Shown piece by piece: positions 17,004-24,989 of a DNA stretch of 64,000 nt (within the stretch, counting starts at the first letter, position 1; each line of letters begins with the position of its first letter). The stretch comes from Aldehydirespirator sp965116965 (GTDB taxonomy: Bacteria > Actinomycetota > Acidimicrobiia > Acidimicrobiales > Aldehydirespiratoraceae): the NCBI GenBank assembly GCA_965116965.1, contig OZ220743.1, positions 2,170,001-2,234,000 on the forward strand, written 5' to 3'. The notes under the pieces were generated by a model, which saw only the letters and a program-made list of their open reading frames with translations, did not search any database and was not told where the DNA came from. A program made the translations under genes and the position numbers.

Positions 17004-17048
17004 GGCTTCGGGACCGGCGTCGATCCGTTGAGGCTGAACCAGCTCTAG
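17004..17048 (+). pseudogene. Fragment of a VapB-like antitoxin tail
   Basis: The bases encode GFGTGVDPLRLNQL-stop, matching the C-terminal segment SGFRPGVDPLRLNQL of VapB at 15820-15866, with similar DNA. It is the leftover end of another antitoxin gene. Confidence 0.65.
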
Positions 17049-17075
17049 CGCCCGCTTGGCTGGCACGGCCTTGCC

Positions 17076-17393
17076 CTAGCGCAGGTCGAATGCCGTGCTC
17101 AGGGCGGTGTCGATGCCCCACTGGTCCTCAGGGCGGAGATGTCCGACCAAGTCGCCCAGGCGGGTGACGTCGACCGCGCCCACCTGCTCGACGAGCACAG
17201 TCGTAGGCTGCCCTTCGAGTTCGATGACAGGCCGGAACGAGGCCGGTCGAGCGCTGGTCGAGGTCGGCGCCACCAGCACCACCGAGCGAGGCAGCAGCGC
17301 GTCGGACTGCACCACCACGCCGAAGCGGCGCCCGTGCTGTTCATGGCCCACCCCGCGGGGAAGCCGCAGCTCGTAGACGTCACCCCGGCGCAT
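17076..17393 (-). CDS. mazF: MazF/PemK-type endoribonuclease toxin
   Basis: The protein has 105 residues with MRRGDVYELRLP at the N-terminus, then RRFGVVVQSD, VVLVAPTSTS and LVEQVGAVDVTRLG, the usual MazF/PemK fold elements with the catalytic Arg/Thr region. MazF toxins cleave mRNA at short sequences. It follows the antitoxin gene after a 44-base gap on the same strand and is of normal length. Confidence 0.9.
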   Translation of the reverse strand: MRRGDVYELRLPRGVGHEQHGRRFGVVVQSDALLPRSVVLVAPTSTSARPASFRPVIELEGQPTTVLVEQVGAVDVTRLGDLVGHLRPEDQWGIDTALSTAFDLR

Positions 17394-17437
17394 GGAGCTC
17401 TCTCGGGTGGTCCGGAGTCATGTCGCCCGGGCTGGGC

Positions 17438-17677
17438 TCACTCCGGCGCACGCAGCTGCTCCATGAGGCTTGCGACTGCAGCCATCTCAGCCCGGTCGGC
17501 CTCGTCAGCCTCCAGGGCGGACACTTCCGCGGCGAGCGCCTGGCGGGCCCGCAGTCGAGCTGCCTCATGCACCAGAGACGACCGGATCGCCTCCGACTGC
17601 GTAAGGCCCTGCGCCTCCAGCTGGCTGAGGGCCCGCAGGGCATCGTCGTCAAGTCGCACTGAGATCGCACGGGTCAC
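17438..17677 (-). CDS. mazE: MazE-like ribbon-helix-helix antitoxin
   Basis: The protein has 79 residues from GTG 17677. The N-terminal RHH segment is ISVRLDDDALRALSQLEAQG followed by LTQSEAIRSSLV; an acidic helical tail then runs to the C-terminus and should neutralise MazF. A perfect inverted repeat 10 bases upstream is probably its own operator. Confidence 0.85.
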   Translation of the reverse strand: MTRAISVRLDDDALRALSQLEAQGLTQSEAIRSSLVHEAARLRARQALAAEVSALEADEADRAEMAAVASLMEQLRAPE

Positions 17678-17686
17678 GGGAGAAGA

Positions 17687-17705
17687 GTATCACGAAACGT
17701 GATAC
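17687..17705 (-). promoter_or_regulatory. Operator of mazEF
   Basis: GTATCACG-AAA-CGTGATAC is a perfect 8-bp-arm inverted repeat lying 10 bases upstream of the mazE start. The GATACT read on the minus strand could be the -10 element, so bound antitoxin would block transcription directly. Confidence 0.65.
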
Positions 17706-17845
17706 GTCAGGGATGACCGCCTGCAGCCGACAGGTCAGGCAGTTGCACTCCTGTGGGCTTGCCGTTGGTGGCAACCCAAGCTAGGTCAATTGTTTGCCCA
17801 CTGTCGCTAGTCGAACAGATCTAGGTTGGCGATAGGTTGCCGGCC

Positions 17846-18751
17846 GTGACCATGGGCAACCTCGACCTGGGCCGGATCGGGATCTGGACCGGGCTGCTCG
17901 ATCAGGTGCCGTCGTCTCGAGCGGTCGAACTGGCGGCCGAGGTGGAGGGGATGGGCTACAGAGCGATCTGGATCCCCGAGGCGGTCGGGCGGGACCCGTT
18001 CGTGACGTCTGCGCTGCTTCTCCAGGGGACCTCCTCGATCAAGGTCGCCACCGGCATCGCCAACATCTACGCCCGCGACCCGATGACGATGGCCAACGCC
18101 CAGCGAACCGTCGAGGAGGCCTTTCCGGGCCGCTTCCTGCTGGGACTCGGGGTCAGCCACCAGAACCTGGTGGAGGACCTCCGCAACCACGACTACTCGC
18201 GCCCGCTCAGCTACATGCGCGCCTACCTCGCCCGCATGCGGGAGGCGCTGTTCCTGGCCCACGGCCCCCAGGAACTGCCCGAGATCGTGCTCGCCGCGCT
18301 CGGCCCCAGGATGCTCGCCCTGTCGGCTGAGGCCGCCGCCGGAGCGCACCCCTACTTCGTGCCGCCCGAGCACACCGCCATCGCCCGCGACGTCATGGGC
18401 CCCGACGCGGCGCTGTACCCCGAGCAGATGGTCGTACTCGACACCGACCCGGACACGGCGCGCGCCCTCGCCCGCAAGAACATGGCGCTGTACCTCGGGC
18501 TCCCCAACTACACCAACAACCTGCGCCGCCTCGGCTTCGAGCCCTCCGACATCGACGGCGGCCCCGGCGGTGGCCCCTCGGACCGCCTGGTCGACGCCAT
18601 CGTGGCGTGGGGCACCCCCGAGCAGATCGCCGCCCGCATCGCGGAGCACTTCGACGCGGGCGCCGACCACGTCGGGGTGCAGGTTCTCGCCGACAGCATC
18701 GACACCGCCGCCGACGGATGGAGGACCCTGGCCCCCCACCTGCTGGACTGA
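17846..18751 (+). CDS. LLM-class F420-dependent oxidoreductase
   Basis: The product is about 301 residues from GTG 17846 (ATG 17852 is also possible). It has the luciferase-like TIM-barrel pattern: GIWTGLL, GYRAIWIPEAVGRDPF, IKVATGIANIYARDP, FPGRFLLGLGVSH and a C-terminal WGTPEQIAARIAEH / GADHVGVQV. Such enzymes use F420 (sometimes FMN) to reduce small substrates; the substrate is unknown. A TAGGTT hexamer 7 bases upstream suggests a leaderless transcript. It is convergent with the transglutaminase gene. Confidence 0.85.
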   Translation: MTMGNLDLGRIGIWTGLLDQVPSSRAVELAAEVEGMGYRAIWIPEAVGRDPFVTSALLLQGTSSIKVATGIANIYARDPMTMANAQRTVEEAFPGRFLLGLGVSHQNLVEDLRNHDYSRPLSYMRAYLARMREALFLAHGPQELPEIVLAALGPRMLALSAEAAAGAHPYFVPPEHTAIARDVMGPDAALYPEQMVVLDTDPDTARALARKNMALYLGLPNYTNNLRRLGFEPSDIDGGPGGGPSDRLVDAIVAWGTPEQIAARIAEHFDAGADHVGVQVLADSIDTAADGWRTLAPHLLD

Positions 18752-18840
18752 CCAGAGCTCGCCAAAGTCCACCAAGGACAGGCTCACGGAGGGTTCCGGG
18801 TCCGGTGGAGCCCGCGGCGGGATTACCGCCTCCTGGGTCT

Positions 18841-19740
18841 CTACGGCGCCGATGCGGCCGACAGGTCGGGCAACTGCACCCTCGTCGGCTGGCCGTCGGT
18901 GTAGCTGACGATCTCTTGCGGCACCCTCAACCGTTCGTCGCTCCCGAACCGGTGCCGGATCGCGGCCAGGTCATCGGTCGCCGCTAGCTCTGCGATCTCG
19001 TCGAGCACCGCGAGGTGCTTCCTGGGCGGCGGCCGGTAGGGGTCCCGCAGCATCCCCCAACTGTCCCAGGGGAGCAGCTCCACCTTGTTCAGGCACGCGA
19101 AGTCCTTGACGACGTTGCCGGCCAGGAACCCCATGCCCCACATGTCGTAGATGCCGAACCTCTCAGCGTCGACCTCGCCGGCCCGGGCCGCCAGCCACGC
19201 CTCCCCGCCCGTGAGGAACCGCCCGGGCGGCTGGTCGTGCGGGTCGAAGCCGAGATGCAGCCTCCCGGCCTGGCGAGCATCGATCTGGGGGTCGTCCCTG
19301 ATCCAACGGTCGCCGTCCCAGCGCTCCGTGATCCAGTGGTCGTACCACTTGGCCGCATCGAAGTAGCCGGCGAAACCGCAGCGCACCCTCGCCGCCGAGC
19401 CCTGGGCCCTCAGCAGCGCGGTGTAGAGCACCGCGAAGTGCCAGCAGATGCCGACCACGCGATCGGCCGGCTCCCGGGCGGTGGTCGCCGGCTCCGGCGA
19501 GATCTCAAAGACCCGCTCCAGTACCTCCGCGGCCGACCGGAGGTTCTGCTCCTCGACCCGCAGCATGCCGGCCTCCACGCCATAGTCGGCCGCCCACTCG
19601 CGGTGCAGCACCAAGCCCTGAACCACCGAGCGCAAGTCGTCGAGCGCCGTCGGCATGCCGGTGAGCGCCGGCGAATCCGGCAGAGCCGTCATCGGACTAG
19701 GGGAGCGGTAGAAGGCGGCTGCCGAACACATGCCCGCCAT
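18841..19740 (-). CDS. Transglutaminase-like cysteine protease-fold protein
   Basis: The protein has 299 residues. The transglutaminase core shows the Cys in GICWHFAVLYTALLRAQG, the His in WYDHWITERW and the Asp in IRDDPQID, the expected catalytic order. There is no signal peptide, so it is probably cytoplasmic. I chose ATG 19740 because GGGAG lies just upstream; ATG 19692 is an alternative. The same operon direction carries hicAB upstream. The substrate is unknown. Confidence 0.8.
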   Translation of the reverse strand: MAGMCSAAAFYRSPSPMTALPDSPALTGMPTALDDLRSVVQGLVLHREWAADYGVEAGMLRVEEQNLRSAAEVLERVFEISPEPATTAREPADRVVGICWHFAVLYTALLRAQGSAARVRCGFAGYFDAAKWYDHWITERWDGDRWIRDDPQIDARQAGRLHLGFDPHDQPPGRFLTGGEAWLAARAGEVDAERFGIYDMWGMGFLAGNVVKDFACLNKVELLPWDSWGMLRDPYRPPPRKHLAVLDEIAELAATDDLAAIRHRFGSDERLRVPQEIVSYTDGQPTRVQLPDLSAASAP

Positions 19741-19748
19741 TCGACTCC

Positions 19749-19979
19749 CTAGCCTCCCCTGAGGCGAGGCGTTGCCTCAGCGGCCGCCTCTGGAACCTTC
19801 CTTCCTCGTGCCTCCAAGGCCGCCCGGCCCTCCGCCACCAAGTCGCGGATGCCTGCCAGGGCCTCGTCACGGCCGGGGGCTAGCCAGCTGAGCGACGGGA
19901 AGGCGTCACAACGGCCTACCCATTCCCCGTCTTCTTCCGACCAGTGGACGGTGTACCGGTAGCTGTCATTCGGCTTCAT
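19749..19979 (-). CDS. hicB: HicB-type antitoxin
   Basis: This 76-residue protein has the HicB partial RNase-H-like fold: YRYTVHWSEEDGEWVGRCDA, FPSLSWLAPG and EALAGIRDLVAEG. No C-terminal DNA-binding domain is present, so this is the short HicB form. ATG overlaps the hicA stop by 4 bases. Confidence 0.85.
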   Translation of the reverse strand: MKPNDSYRYTVHWSEEDGEWVGRCDAFPSLSWLAPGRDEALAGIRDLVAEGRAALEARGRKVPEAAAEATPRLRGG

Positions 19980-20221
19980 TGACCAAGCAGCCTCTCAATT
20001 GCTTTGACCACCTGCTTGACCTGCTCCGGCTTGGCCTGCTTGCCACGCGGCTGGATGTTCAGCAACGGGTCGTCGTCCCACGGAAGCTGGAACATCACGT
20101 GACTGCCTCTCGTCCGAATCGGATTGCCGAAGTACCTCTTGCACAGTGCCTCCAGCTCGCTCCACTTGACATTGTGCGGGTTGTTCTTGGCTCTAGCAAG
20201 CGCCTTGTCGCTCCTACTCAT
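19976..20221 (-). CDS. hicA: HicA-type mRNA interferase toxin
   Basis: The product has 81 residues from ATG 20221; the frame extends further upstream, but the homology starts at MSRSDKALARAKNNP. The double-stranded-RNA-binding-like fold includes WSELEALCKRYFG and the catalytic His in RTRGSHVMF. AAGG precedes the start by about 10 bases. The toxin-first order hicA-hicB is typical. Confidence 0.85.
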   Translation of the reverse strand: MSRSDKALARAKNNPHNVKWSELEALCKRYFGNPIRTRGSHVMFQLPWDDDPLLNIQPRGKQAKPEQVKQVVKAIERLLGQ

Positions 20222-20251
20222 AGAATACGACCTTATTGAATCAATATCAAG

Positions 20252-20279
20252 ATAATACATGTTCTCCTGTTCGGCCCAA
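20252..20279 (-). promoter_or_regulatory. hicAB promoter
   Basis: On the minus strand TTGGGC and TATTAT are separated by 16 bases, a good sigma-70-like pair, about 30 bases upstream of hicA. The AT-rich sequence around it stands out from the GC-rich background. Confidence 0.55.
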
Positions 20280-20366
20280 CTCCGGGGCCTGAGGCCGGCC
20301 GTGGGGGTGACCGCGTGCTGGTCACTCACGTCCTGCTAACCCTGGCGGCGTATCTTTCCTCGTGCG

Positions 20367-21074
20367 ATGAGGTCCTCGATGGTGCGCTATCTGGCGCTGG
20401 GTGTGCTGGTGGCCGGGCTGGCTGCCATCGTCTGGACGGCGGTGCGCGGCGACGGCGGCGATGACCCGGCTGCCGGCCCCGAGACGGCGGTCACCGGTGC
20501 CGCCGACCCCGTCGACGGCACCGAGCGGGCAGACCCCGTCACCGAGGCTCCCGAGGCAGCTGCCCCCGAGACCACTGTTGCTACAACCACCGTGCCTCCC
20601 GAGCCCATCGAGGTGCTGGGTACGGCCGACACCCTCACCAATCTCGACGGCTGGCTCAACACCGACGCCACGTCGCTGGAGGAGATCCGGGCGGCCAACA
20701 AGCTCACCGTGGTGCAGTTCTGGACCTTCGGATGCCGCAACTGCAAGAACACCCTCGACGCCCTCGGCCGGCTCTACACCGACTTCCGCGACCAGGGGGT
20801 GGAGATCGTGGGGGTGCACTCGCCCGAATTCTCCTACGAGGCCGACGTGAACAACATCATCGAAGCCTCGGCCGACCTCGGCGTGATCTGGCCCATCGCC
20901 CTCGACACCGACAAGCGCAACTTCCACCGCTGGCAGCCCGGCAACATCGGCTACTGGCCCCGCGTGTACGTGATCGACGGCGACAACCAGATCCGCTTCG
21001 ACCGCACCGGCGACGGCCGGGCCACCTACCAGAAGCTGTACGAGACGGTCGAACAACTGCTGGTCGAGGCCTGA
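20367..21074 (+). CDS. Membrane-anchored TlpA-like thioredoxin
   Basis: The protein has 235 residues. An N-terminal membrane helix (YLALGVLVAGLAAIVWTAV) is followed by a Pro/Thr/Ala-rich linker to about residue 75 and then a thioredoxin fold with the active-site CxxC in WTFGCRNCKNT. The cis-Pro region is in IGYWPRVYVIDG. It should act as an extracytoplasmic thiol-disulfide reductant. The membrane protein that follows is a likely electron-transfer partner. Confidence 0.85.
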   Translation: MRSSMVRYLALGVLVAGLAAIVWTAVRGDGGDDPAAGPETAVTGAADPVDGTERADPVTEAPEAAAPETTVATTTVPPEPIEVLGTADTLTNLDGWLNTDATSLEEIRAANKLTVVQFWTFGCRNCKNTLDALGRLYTDFRDQGVEIVGVHSPEFSYEADVNNIIEASADLGVIWPIALDTDKRNFHRWQPGNIGYWPRVYVIDGDNQIRFDRTGDGRATYQKLYETVEQLLVEA

Positions 21075-21104
21075 GCCGGTCAGGCACTGGACCGGCTGAT
21101 CGCG

Positions 21105-21704
21105 ATGGCGACGTTCCTGGAAGGAGTGGACGCCATCGGCGTCGCCTGCACCCTGGTGATGCTCGTGCCCGCGGTGGCGCTGGTGCTGGTGGCCCGCAAG
21201 GCCCGGCTGACGGTGGCGCTGTTGTACGTGGTCGGCGCCGCGCTGCTGACCTGGGCTCGGGTGGCCGGCCACTGGGACGTCGAACTGAGCGGCGGGGCCG
21301 TGCCGTTGGCCGCCGCCCTGGCCGCGGGGGTCTTTGTGATCGCCTACTTCGCCAAGGGGCCGCTGTCGCTGTCGGCGACGGGAGCCGGCGCAGTGGCGGG
21401 CGCGCTGGCCGGATGGCTGTGGCGGCCGTGCGTAGGCCCCCAACTGGGCGAGATCCTCAACAACACCGACACCGAGGCGGTCCGCACGCTCGGTCTGATG
21501 CTCGTCTACATGCTGGGAGCGCTGCTGCCCGCCCTGCTGCTGGCCGTGCTGCCCCACGCCCTGCCCCCCACCAAGCGGTTCCTCGACCGCCTGCCCGTGG
21601 CCGTGTTTGGCGGCGCGATCGGCGCGGCCTACGCCATCACCCTGGCCACCGGCCGCTACGACGATCTCATCGGGGAGCTCTACCGCATCGCAACCAACTC
21701 ATAA
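21105..21704 (+). CDS. Polytopic membrane protein, possibly CcdA-like
   Basis: The protein has 199 residues with about six hydrophobic helices, for example GVACTLVMLVPAVALVLVA, LTVALLYVVGAALLTWA and AVFGGAIGAAYAITLAT. It lies 30 bases after the TlpA-like gene on the same strand. In many actinobacteria a CcdA-type transporter of reducing equivalents accompanies TlpA. Only one Cys is visible (RPCVG), so the CcdA assignment is weak. Confidence 0.5.
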   Translation: MATFLEGVDAIGVACTLVMLVPAVALVLVARKARLTVALLYVVGAALLTWARVAGHWDVELSGGAVPLAAALAAGVFVIAYFAKGPLSLSATGAGAVAGALAGWLWRPCVGPQLGEILNNTDTEAVRTLGLMLVYMLGALLPALLLAVLPHALPPTKRFLDRLPVAVFGGAIGAAYAITLATGRYDDLIGELYRIATNS

Positions 21705-21780
21705 CAGTAAATCCATAAAATAGTCATGTTTATATTGAAATAGACTGATAATTGTCACACCCTCCTGGCATGATCTGTGC

Positions 21781-22714
21781 ATGGTCATCGACACGGCACG
21801 ACGGGTGCGGGAGGGGTTGGCGGAGTTGATCCGGCTGGCCAACGATCCGGCTACTCCGACCTCGGATCTGCGGGTGTTGCTGGGGGAGTGCAAGACCTTC
21901 GGAGGGCAGCTGACCGTGCTGCAGGCTGATACGGCTACTGGGGTGGCGGGCCGGGAGCGTCACGGCGATTCGGGTGCAGGGGTGCTGGCGCAGGCTGTCG
22001 GGTTGTCGAGGCGTAATGCCGCGGGGCAGGTGAAGATGGCCAAGCAGCTGGAGTCGCTGCCCTCGGTGCGTGACGCGGTGGAGAGCGGTGACATTTCCAT
22101 TGCCAATGCCAAGGTGCTTTCCGGCACGTCGGAGAGGACCGGCGCCGAGGAGGTGGAGCAGGCCTCGGAGTTGTTGCAGAAGGCTGCGGTGTTGTCGCCT
22201 GAGCAGCTAGCGCGGGAGGCGGGCCGGTGGGCGGCTCGTCGACGGCCCGACGACGCCGAGGGCGTCTATCGGCGGCAGCGGGCCCGGCGACGCTTGTCCA
22301 TCTGTGCTGGAGGAGTACTTCTGCAACGCCGCCATCAAGGGGGTGGTGTTCAGCCACAAGGGCGTGCCGCTGTGGCATGGACATACCAAGCGGTTGGCCA
22401 CCAAAGCTCAGATGAACGCGTTGAGGGCCCGCTACGGAGGCTGCGGCGGGTGTGACGCCAATGTGTGGATCTGCGACGGCCACCACGTTGAGCCGGTATC
22501 GCGAGGAGGGCGGACCGACATCGACAACATGATGTTGCTGTGCTGGATTTGCCATCAGAAGGTTCATCACCATGGCTGGCGCGAGGTGCCCGATGGGCGC
22601 GGCCTGTACACCATCGCGCCGCCCGAGCGCATCCGCCACGGACCCTCACACGGGCCCGATCCGCCACCAGTGGCCCGAGCGGTCGGGTCCGAGCGGCTCT
22701 TCGCTGTCTCGTAG
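21781..22714 (+). pseudogene. DUF222/HNH endonuclease gene with internal deletion
   Basis: Compared with the intact relative at 53588-54994, the N-terminal DUF222 part ends at RRRLSI near 22303 and continues, in another frame, at VLEEYFCNA. About 115 residues are missing and the frame is shifted. The HNH end remains recognisable: CGGCD, HHVEPVSRGG and LLCWICHQKVHHHGW. These 13E12-type proteins are numerous in actinobacteria and may be selfish or repair nucleases. The upstream AT-rich block is shared with the intact copy. Confidence 0.85.
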
Positions 22715-22896
22715 CGGGCGCTCGGCTGGTGTGGCTGGCGATTGCCTGACTCTTCGACAGCGACGAGCGGGTCGCGAAGGCGCTAGCGGGCACTCGGTTG
22801 GTGTGGCTGGCGACTGCTTGACTCTTCGACAGCGGCGAGCGGGTCGCGAGGGTGCTGGAGGGTGCTCGGCTGCGGTGGCTGGCGATAGCTTGGCTG
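22714..22896 (+). repeat. 72-bp tandem repeat, two and a half copies
   Basis: Units start at about 22714, 22786 and 22858; the third is partial. The unit contains GTGTGGCTGGCGA and CTCTTCGACAGCG. The array runs from the end of the HNH pseudogene to the chorismate mutase start. In one plus-strand frame it reads as a repeated 24-residue peptide, but there is no good gene start, so I treat it as non-coding. Confidence 0.8.
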
Positions 22897-23214
22897 GTGG
22901 TGAGTGCTGGTGCCGGGGACGAGACGCTGGCCGGCTTCCGGTCGAGCATCGACGACATTGACGCCTCGCTGGCGAAGCTGCTGGGGGAGAGGTTCAAGAT
23001 CACCAGGCAGGTCGGGGTCTACAAGGCCAGCGTCGGGCTGCCGGCCGCGGACCACGAGCGCGAGGCGGAGCAGATCGTCCGGCTGCGGGAGGTGGCCGCC
23101 TCCGTCGATCTCGACCCCTCCTTCAGCGAGAAGCTCCTACGGCTCGTGTTCGCCGAGGTGAGACGCGAGCACGAGCTGGCTCGCCGCGACGACGCCACTG
23201 CCGCGGACGGCTAA
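22897..23214 (+). CDS. AroQ-type chorismate mutase
   Basis: The product has about 105 residues from GTG 22897 or GTG 22900. The AroQ helical pattern is clear: FRSSIDDIDASLAKLLGERF, ITRQVGVYKA and a long C-terminal helix ending FAEVRREHE. Conserved catalytic positions are the Arg of the RF turn, the Lys in YKA and the Arg/Glu near the end. It converts chorismate to prephenate for Phe/Tyr synthesis. The start region overlaps the last tandem repeat unit. Confidence 0.85.
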   Translation: MVSAGAGDETLAGFRSSIDDIDASLAKLLGERFKITRQVGVYKASVGLPAADHEREAEQIVRLREVAASVDLDPSFSEKLLRLVFAEVRREHELARRDDATAADG

Positions 23215-23227
23215 AGGCATACCCGCG

Positions 23228-24976
23228 GTGGTCGGGAACAGCCCGCCGGGCACCCCTGAGGCACTGGCCCGCATCCTGTATGAGCGCTTCGAGGCCTTCC
23301 ACGCCGACTTCATCTCCGTCACCTCCCGAGCCGAGGGCCGCTTCCTCGCCGCCGACTGGCACGGACACCGCCAAGACGCCTTCGAGCGCCTGAACCTCCA
23401 CACCGACGCGGTGCTCGACACCGTCGAAGCCTGCCAGGCCCAACTGCCGGAAACCGGCGCCCGCAGCACATGGATCGACGCCCAGCGCCGCTACGTCGAG
23501 ATCCTCTCCGACCGGGGCGACCTGGAGCTGGCCGAGACCTTCTACAACTCAGTCACCCGGCGCCTGTTCGACGTGGTCGGCCTCGACCGGGAACTGGAGT
23601 TCCTCTGGCTCGGCCCCACCGTCCTGCCCGCCAGCGACGACACCGGGCCGGAGCACAGCAGCATCAGCGTGCACGACTCCACCGTCGAAGCGGTCGCAGC
23701 CATCCTCGAACGCAGCCCGCTGGGCCCGCACTTCGCCGACCTCGACCGCGACGCCGCGCTCGTCGCCGGCCGCATCGACGGCTACCTCGACGGCACATGG
23801 CGCGACCTCGACGCCATCGACATGCTCGACCCGGTGTTCTACCGCCAGAAGGGCGCCTACCTCGTCGGCCGGCTGCGCTGGCTCAACCGGGTATCGCCCT
23901 GCATCCTGCCCATCGTCCACGACGACTCGGGCGTGCGCGTCGACGCCGCCCTCCTCACCGAGCCCGCCGCCAGCCGGCTGTTCAGCTACGCCCGCTCCTA
24001 CATGCACGTGCTGTCGTCCCGCCCCGCCTCGGTCGTGGCCTTCCTCAAGTCGATGCTGCCGGTCAAGCCCGTCGCCGAGCTCTACACGTCGCTCGGGTAC
24101 TCCCAGCACGGCAAGACCAACCTCTTCCGCGCCCTGTACCGGCACATGGAGCACTCCAACACCCGGTTCGAGCAGTCCCGGGGCGCGGCCGGCACCGTCA
24201 TGGCCGTGTTCGCGCTGCCGTCGTTCGACGTGGTGTTCAAGGTGATCAAGGACCGGTTCCCGCCCAGCAAGCGGACCACCCCCACCGACGTGAAGCGCCG
24301 CTACCGGCTCGTGTTCGGGTACGACCGGATGGGCCGGCTCGTCGACGCCCAGGAGTTCGAGAACCTCACCTTCGCCCGGGACCGCTTCGACGACGATCTC
24401 CTCGACGAGCTGCGCCGCGACTGCTCGCGCACGGTGTCGGTCACCGACACCGAGGTCGTGCTGGGCCACGTGTACACCGAGCGCCGCGTCTACCCGCTCG
24501 ACCTGTACCTGCGCGAGATGGCCCCCGACCGGGCCGTCGCCGCCGCCATCGACTACGGCAACGCCATCAAGGACCTCGCCGCGGCCAACATCTTCCCCGG
24601 CGACCTGTTCTGCAAGAACTTCGGTGTCACCCGGCTCGGCTCGGTGGTGTTCTACGACTACGACGAGCTGGCCCTGCTGTCGGAGGTGAACTTCCGGGCC
24701 CTGCCCGTGCCCGACGACGACCTCGACGAGATGCTCGACCAGCCCTGGTTCCCGGTCGGCGCCGACGACGTGTTCCCCGAGGAGTTCGCCACCTACCTGC
24801 GGTCGCCGCCCATCGTGGGCACCGTGTTCGCCGAGCACCACCCCGAGATCGCCACCCTCGACTTCTGGGAGTCGATGAAGCAGCGCAACCGCGCCGGCGA
24901 CATCCCCGACCTGTTTCCCTACCCGGCCTCGGTGCGCCTGCACCACCAGTACACAGGCCACCAGTCGTCAACCTGA
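23228..24976 (+). CDS. aceK: Isocitrate dehydrogenase kinase/phosphatase
   Basis: This 582-residue protein has the normal length and layout of AceK: a helical regulatory domain to about residue 310, then a kinase-like domain with PSFDVVFKVIKDRFPPSK, RYRLVFGYDRMGRL, FPGDLFCKNFG and VVFYDYDELALL. AceK phosphorylates and dephosphorylates isocitrate dehydrogenase, steering carbon between the TCA cycle and the glyoxylate bypass. It starts at GTG, 13 bases after chorismate mutase. Citrate synthase and aconitase lie downstream in the window. AceK is mainly a proteobacterial gene, so transfer is possible. Confidence 0.9.
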   Translation: MVGNSPPGTPEALARILYERFEAFHADFISVTSRAEGRFLAADWHGHRQDAFERLNLHTDAVLDTVEACQAQLPETGARSTWIDAQRRYVEILSDRGDLELAETFYNSVTRRLFDVVGLDRELEFLWLGPTVLPASDDTGPEHSSISVHDSTVEAVAAILERSPLGPHFADLDRDAALVAGRIDGYLDGTWRDLDAIDMLDPVFYRQKGAYLVGRLRWLNRVSPCILPIVHDDSGVRVDAALLTEPAASRLFSYARSYMHVLSSRPASVVAFLKSMLPVKPVAELYTSLGYSQHGKTNLFRALYRHMEHSNTRFEQSRGAAGTVMAVFALPSFDVVFKVIKDRFPPSKRTTPTDVKRRYRLVFGYDRMGRLVDAQEFENLTFARDRFDDDLLDELRRDCSRTVSVTDTEVVLGHVYTERRVYPLDLYLREMAPDRAVAAAIDYGNAIKDLAAANIFPGDLFCKNFGVTRLGSVVFYDYDELALLSEVNFRALPVPDDDLDEMLDQPWFPVGADDVFPEEFATYLRSPPIVGTVFAEHHPEIATLDFWESMKQRNRAGDIPDLFPYPASVRLHHQYTGHQSST

Positions 24977-24989
24977 TCGGAGAACCATC

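Noticed and set aside
22572..22961. Protein made of 24-residue repeats over the 72-bp array
   Set aside because: No ribosome-binding site, unlike composition, and overlap with both the HNH pseudogene end and the chorismate mutase start.
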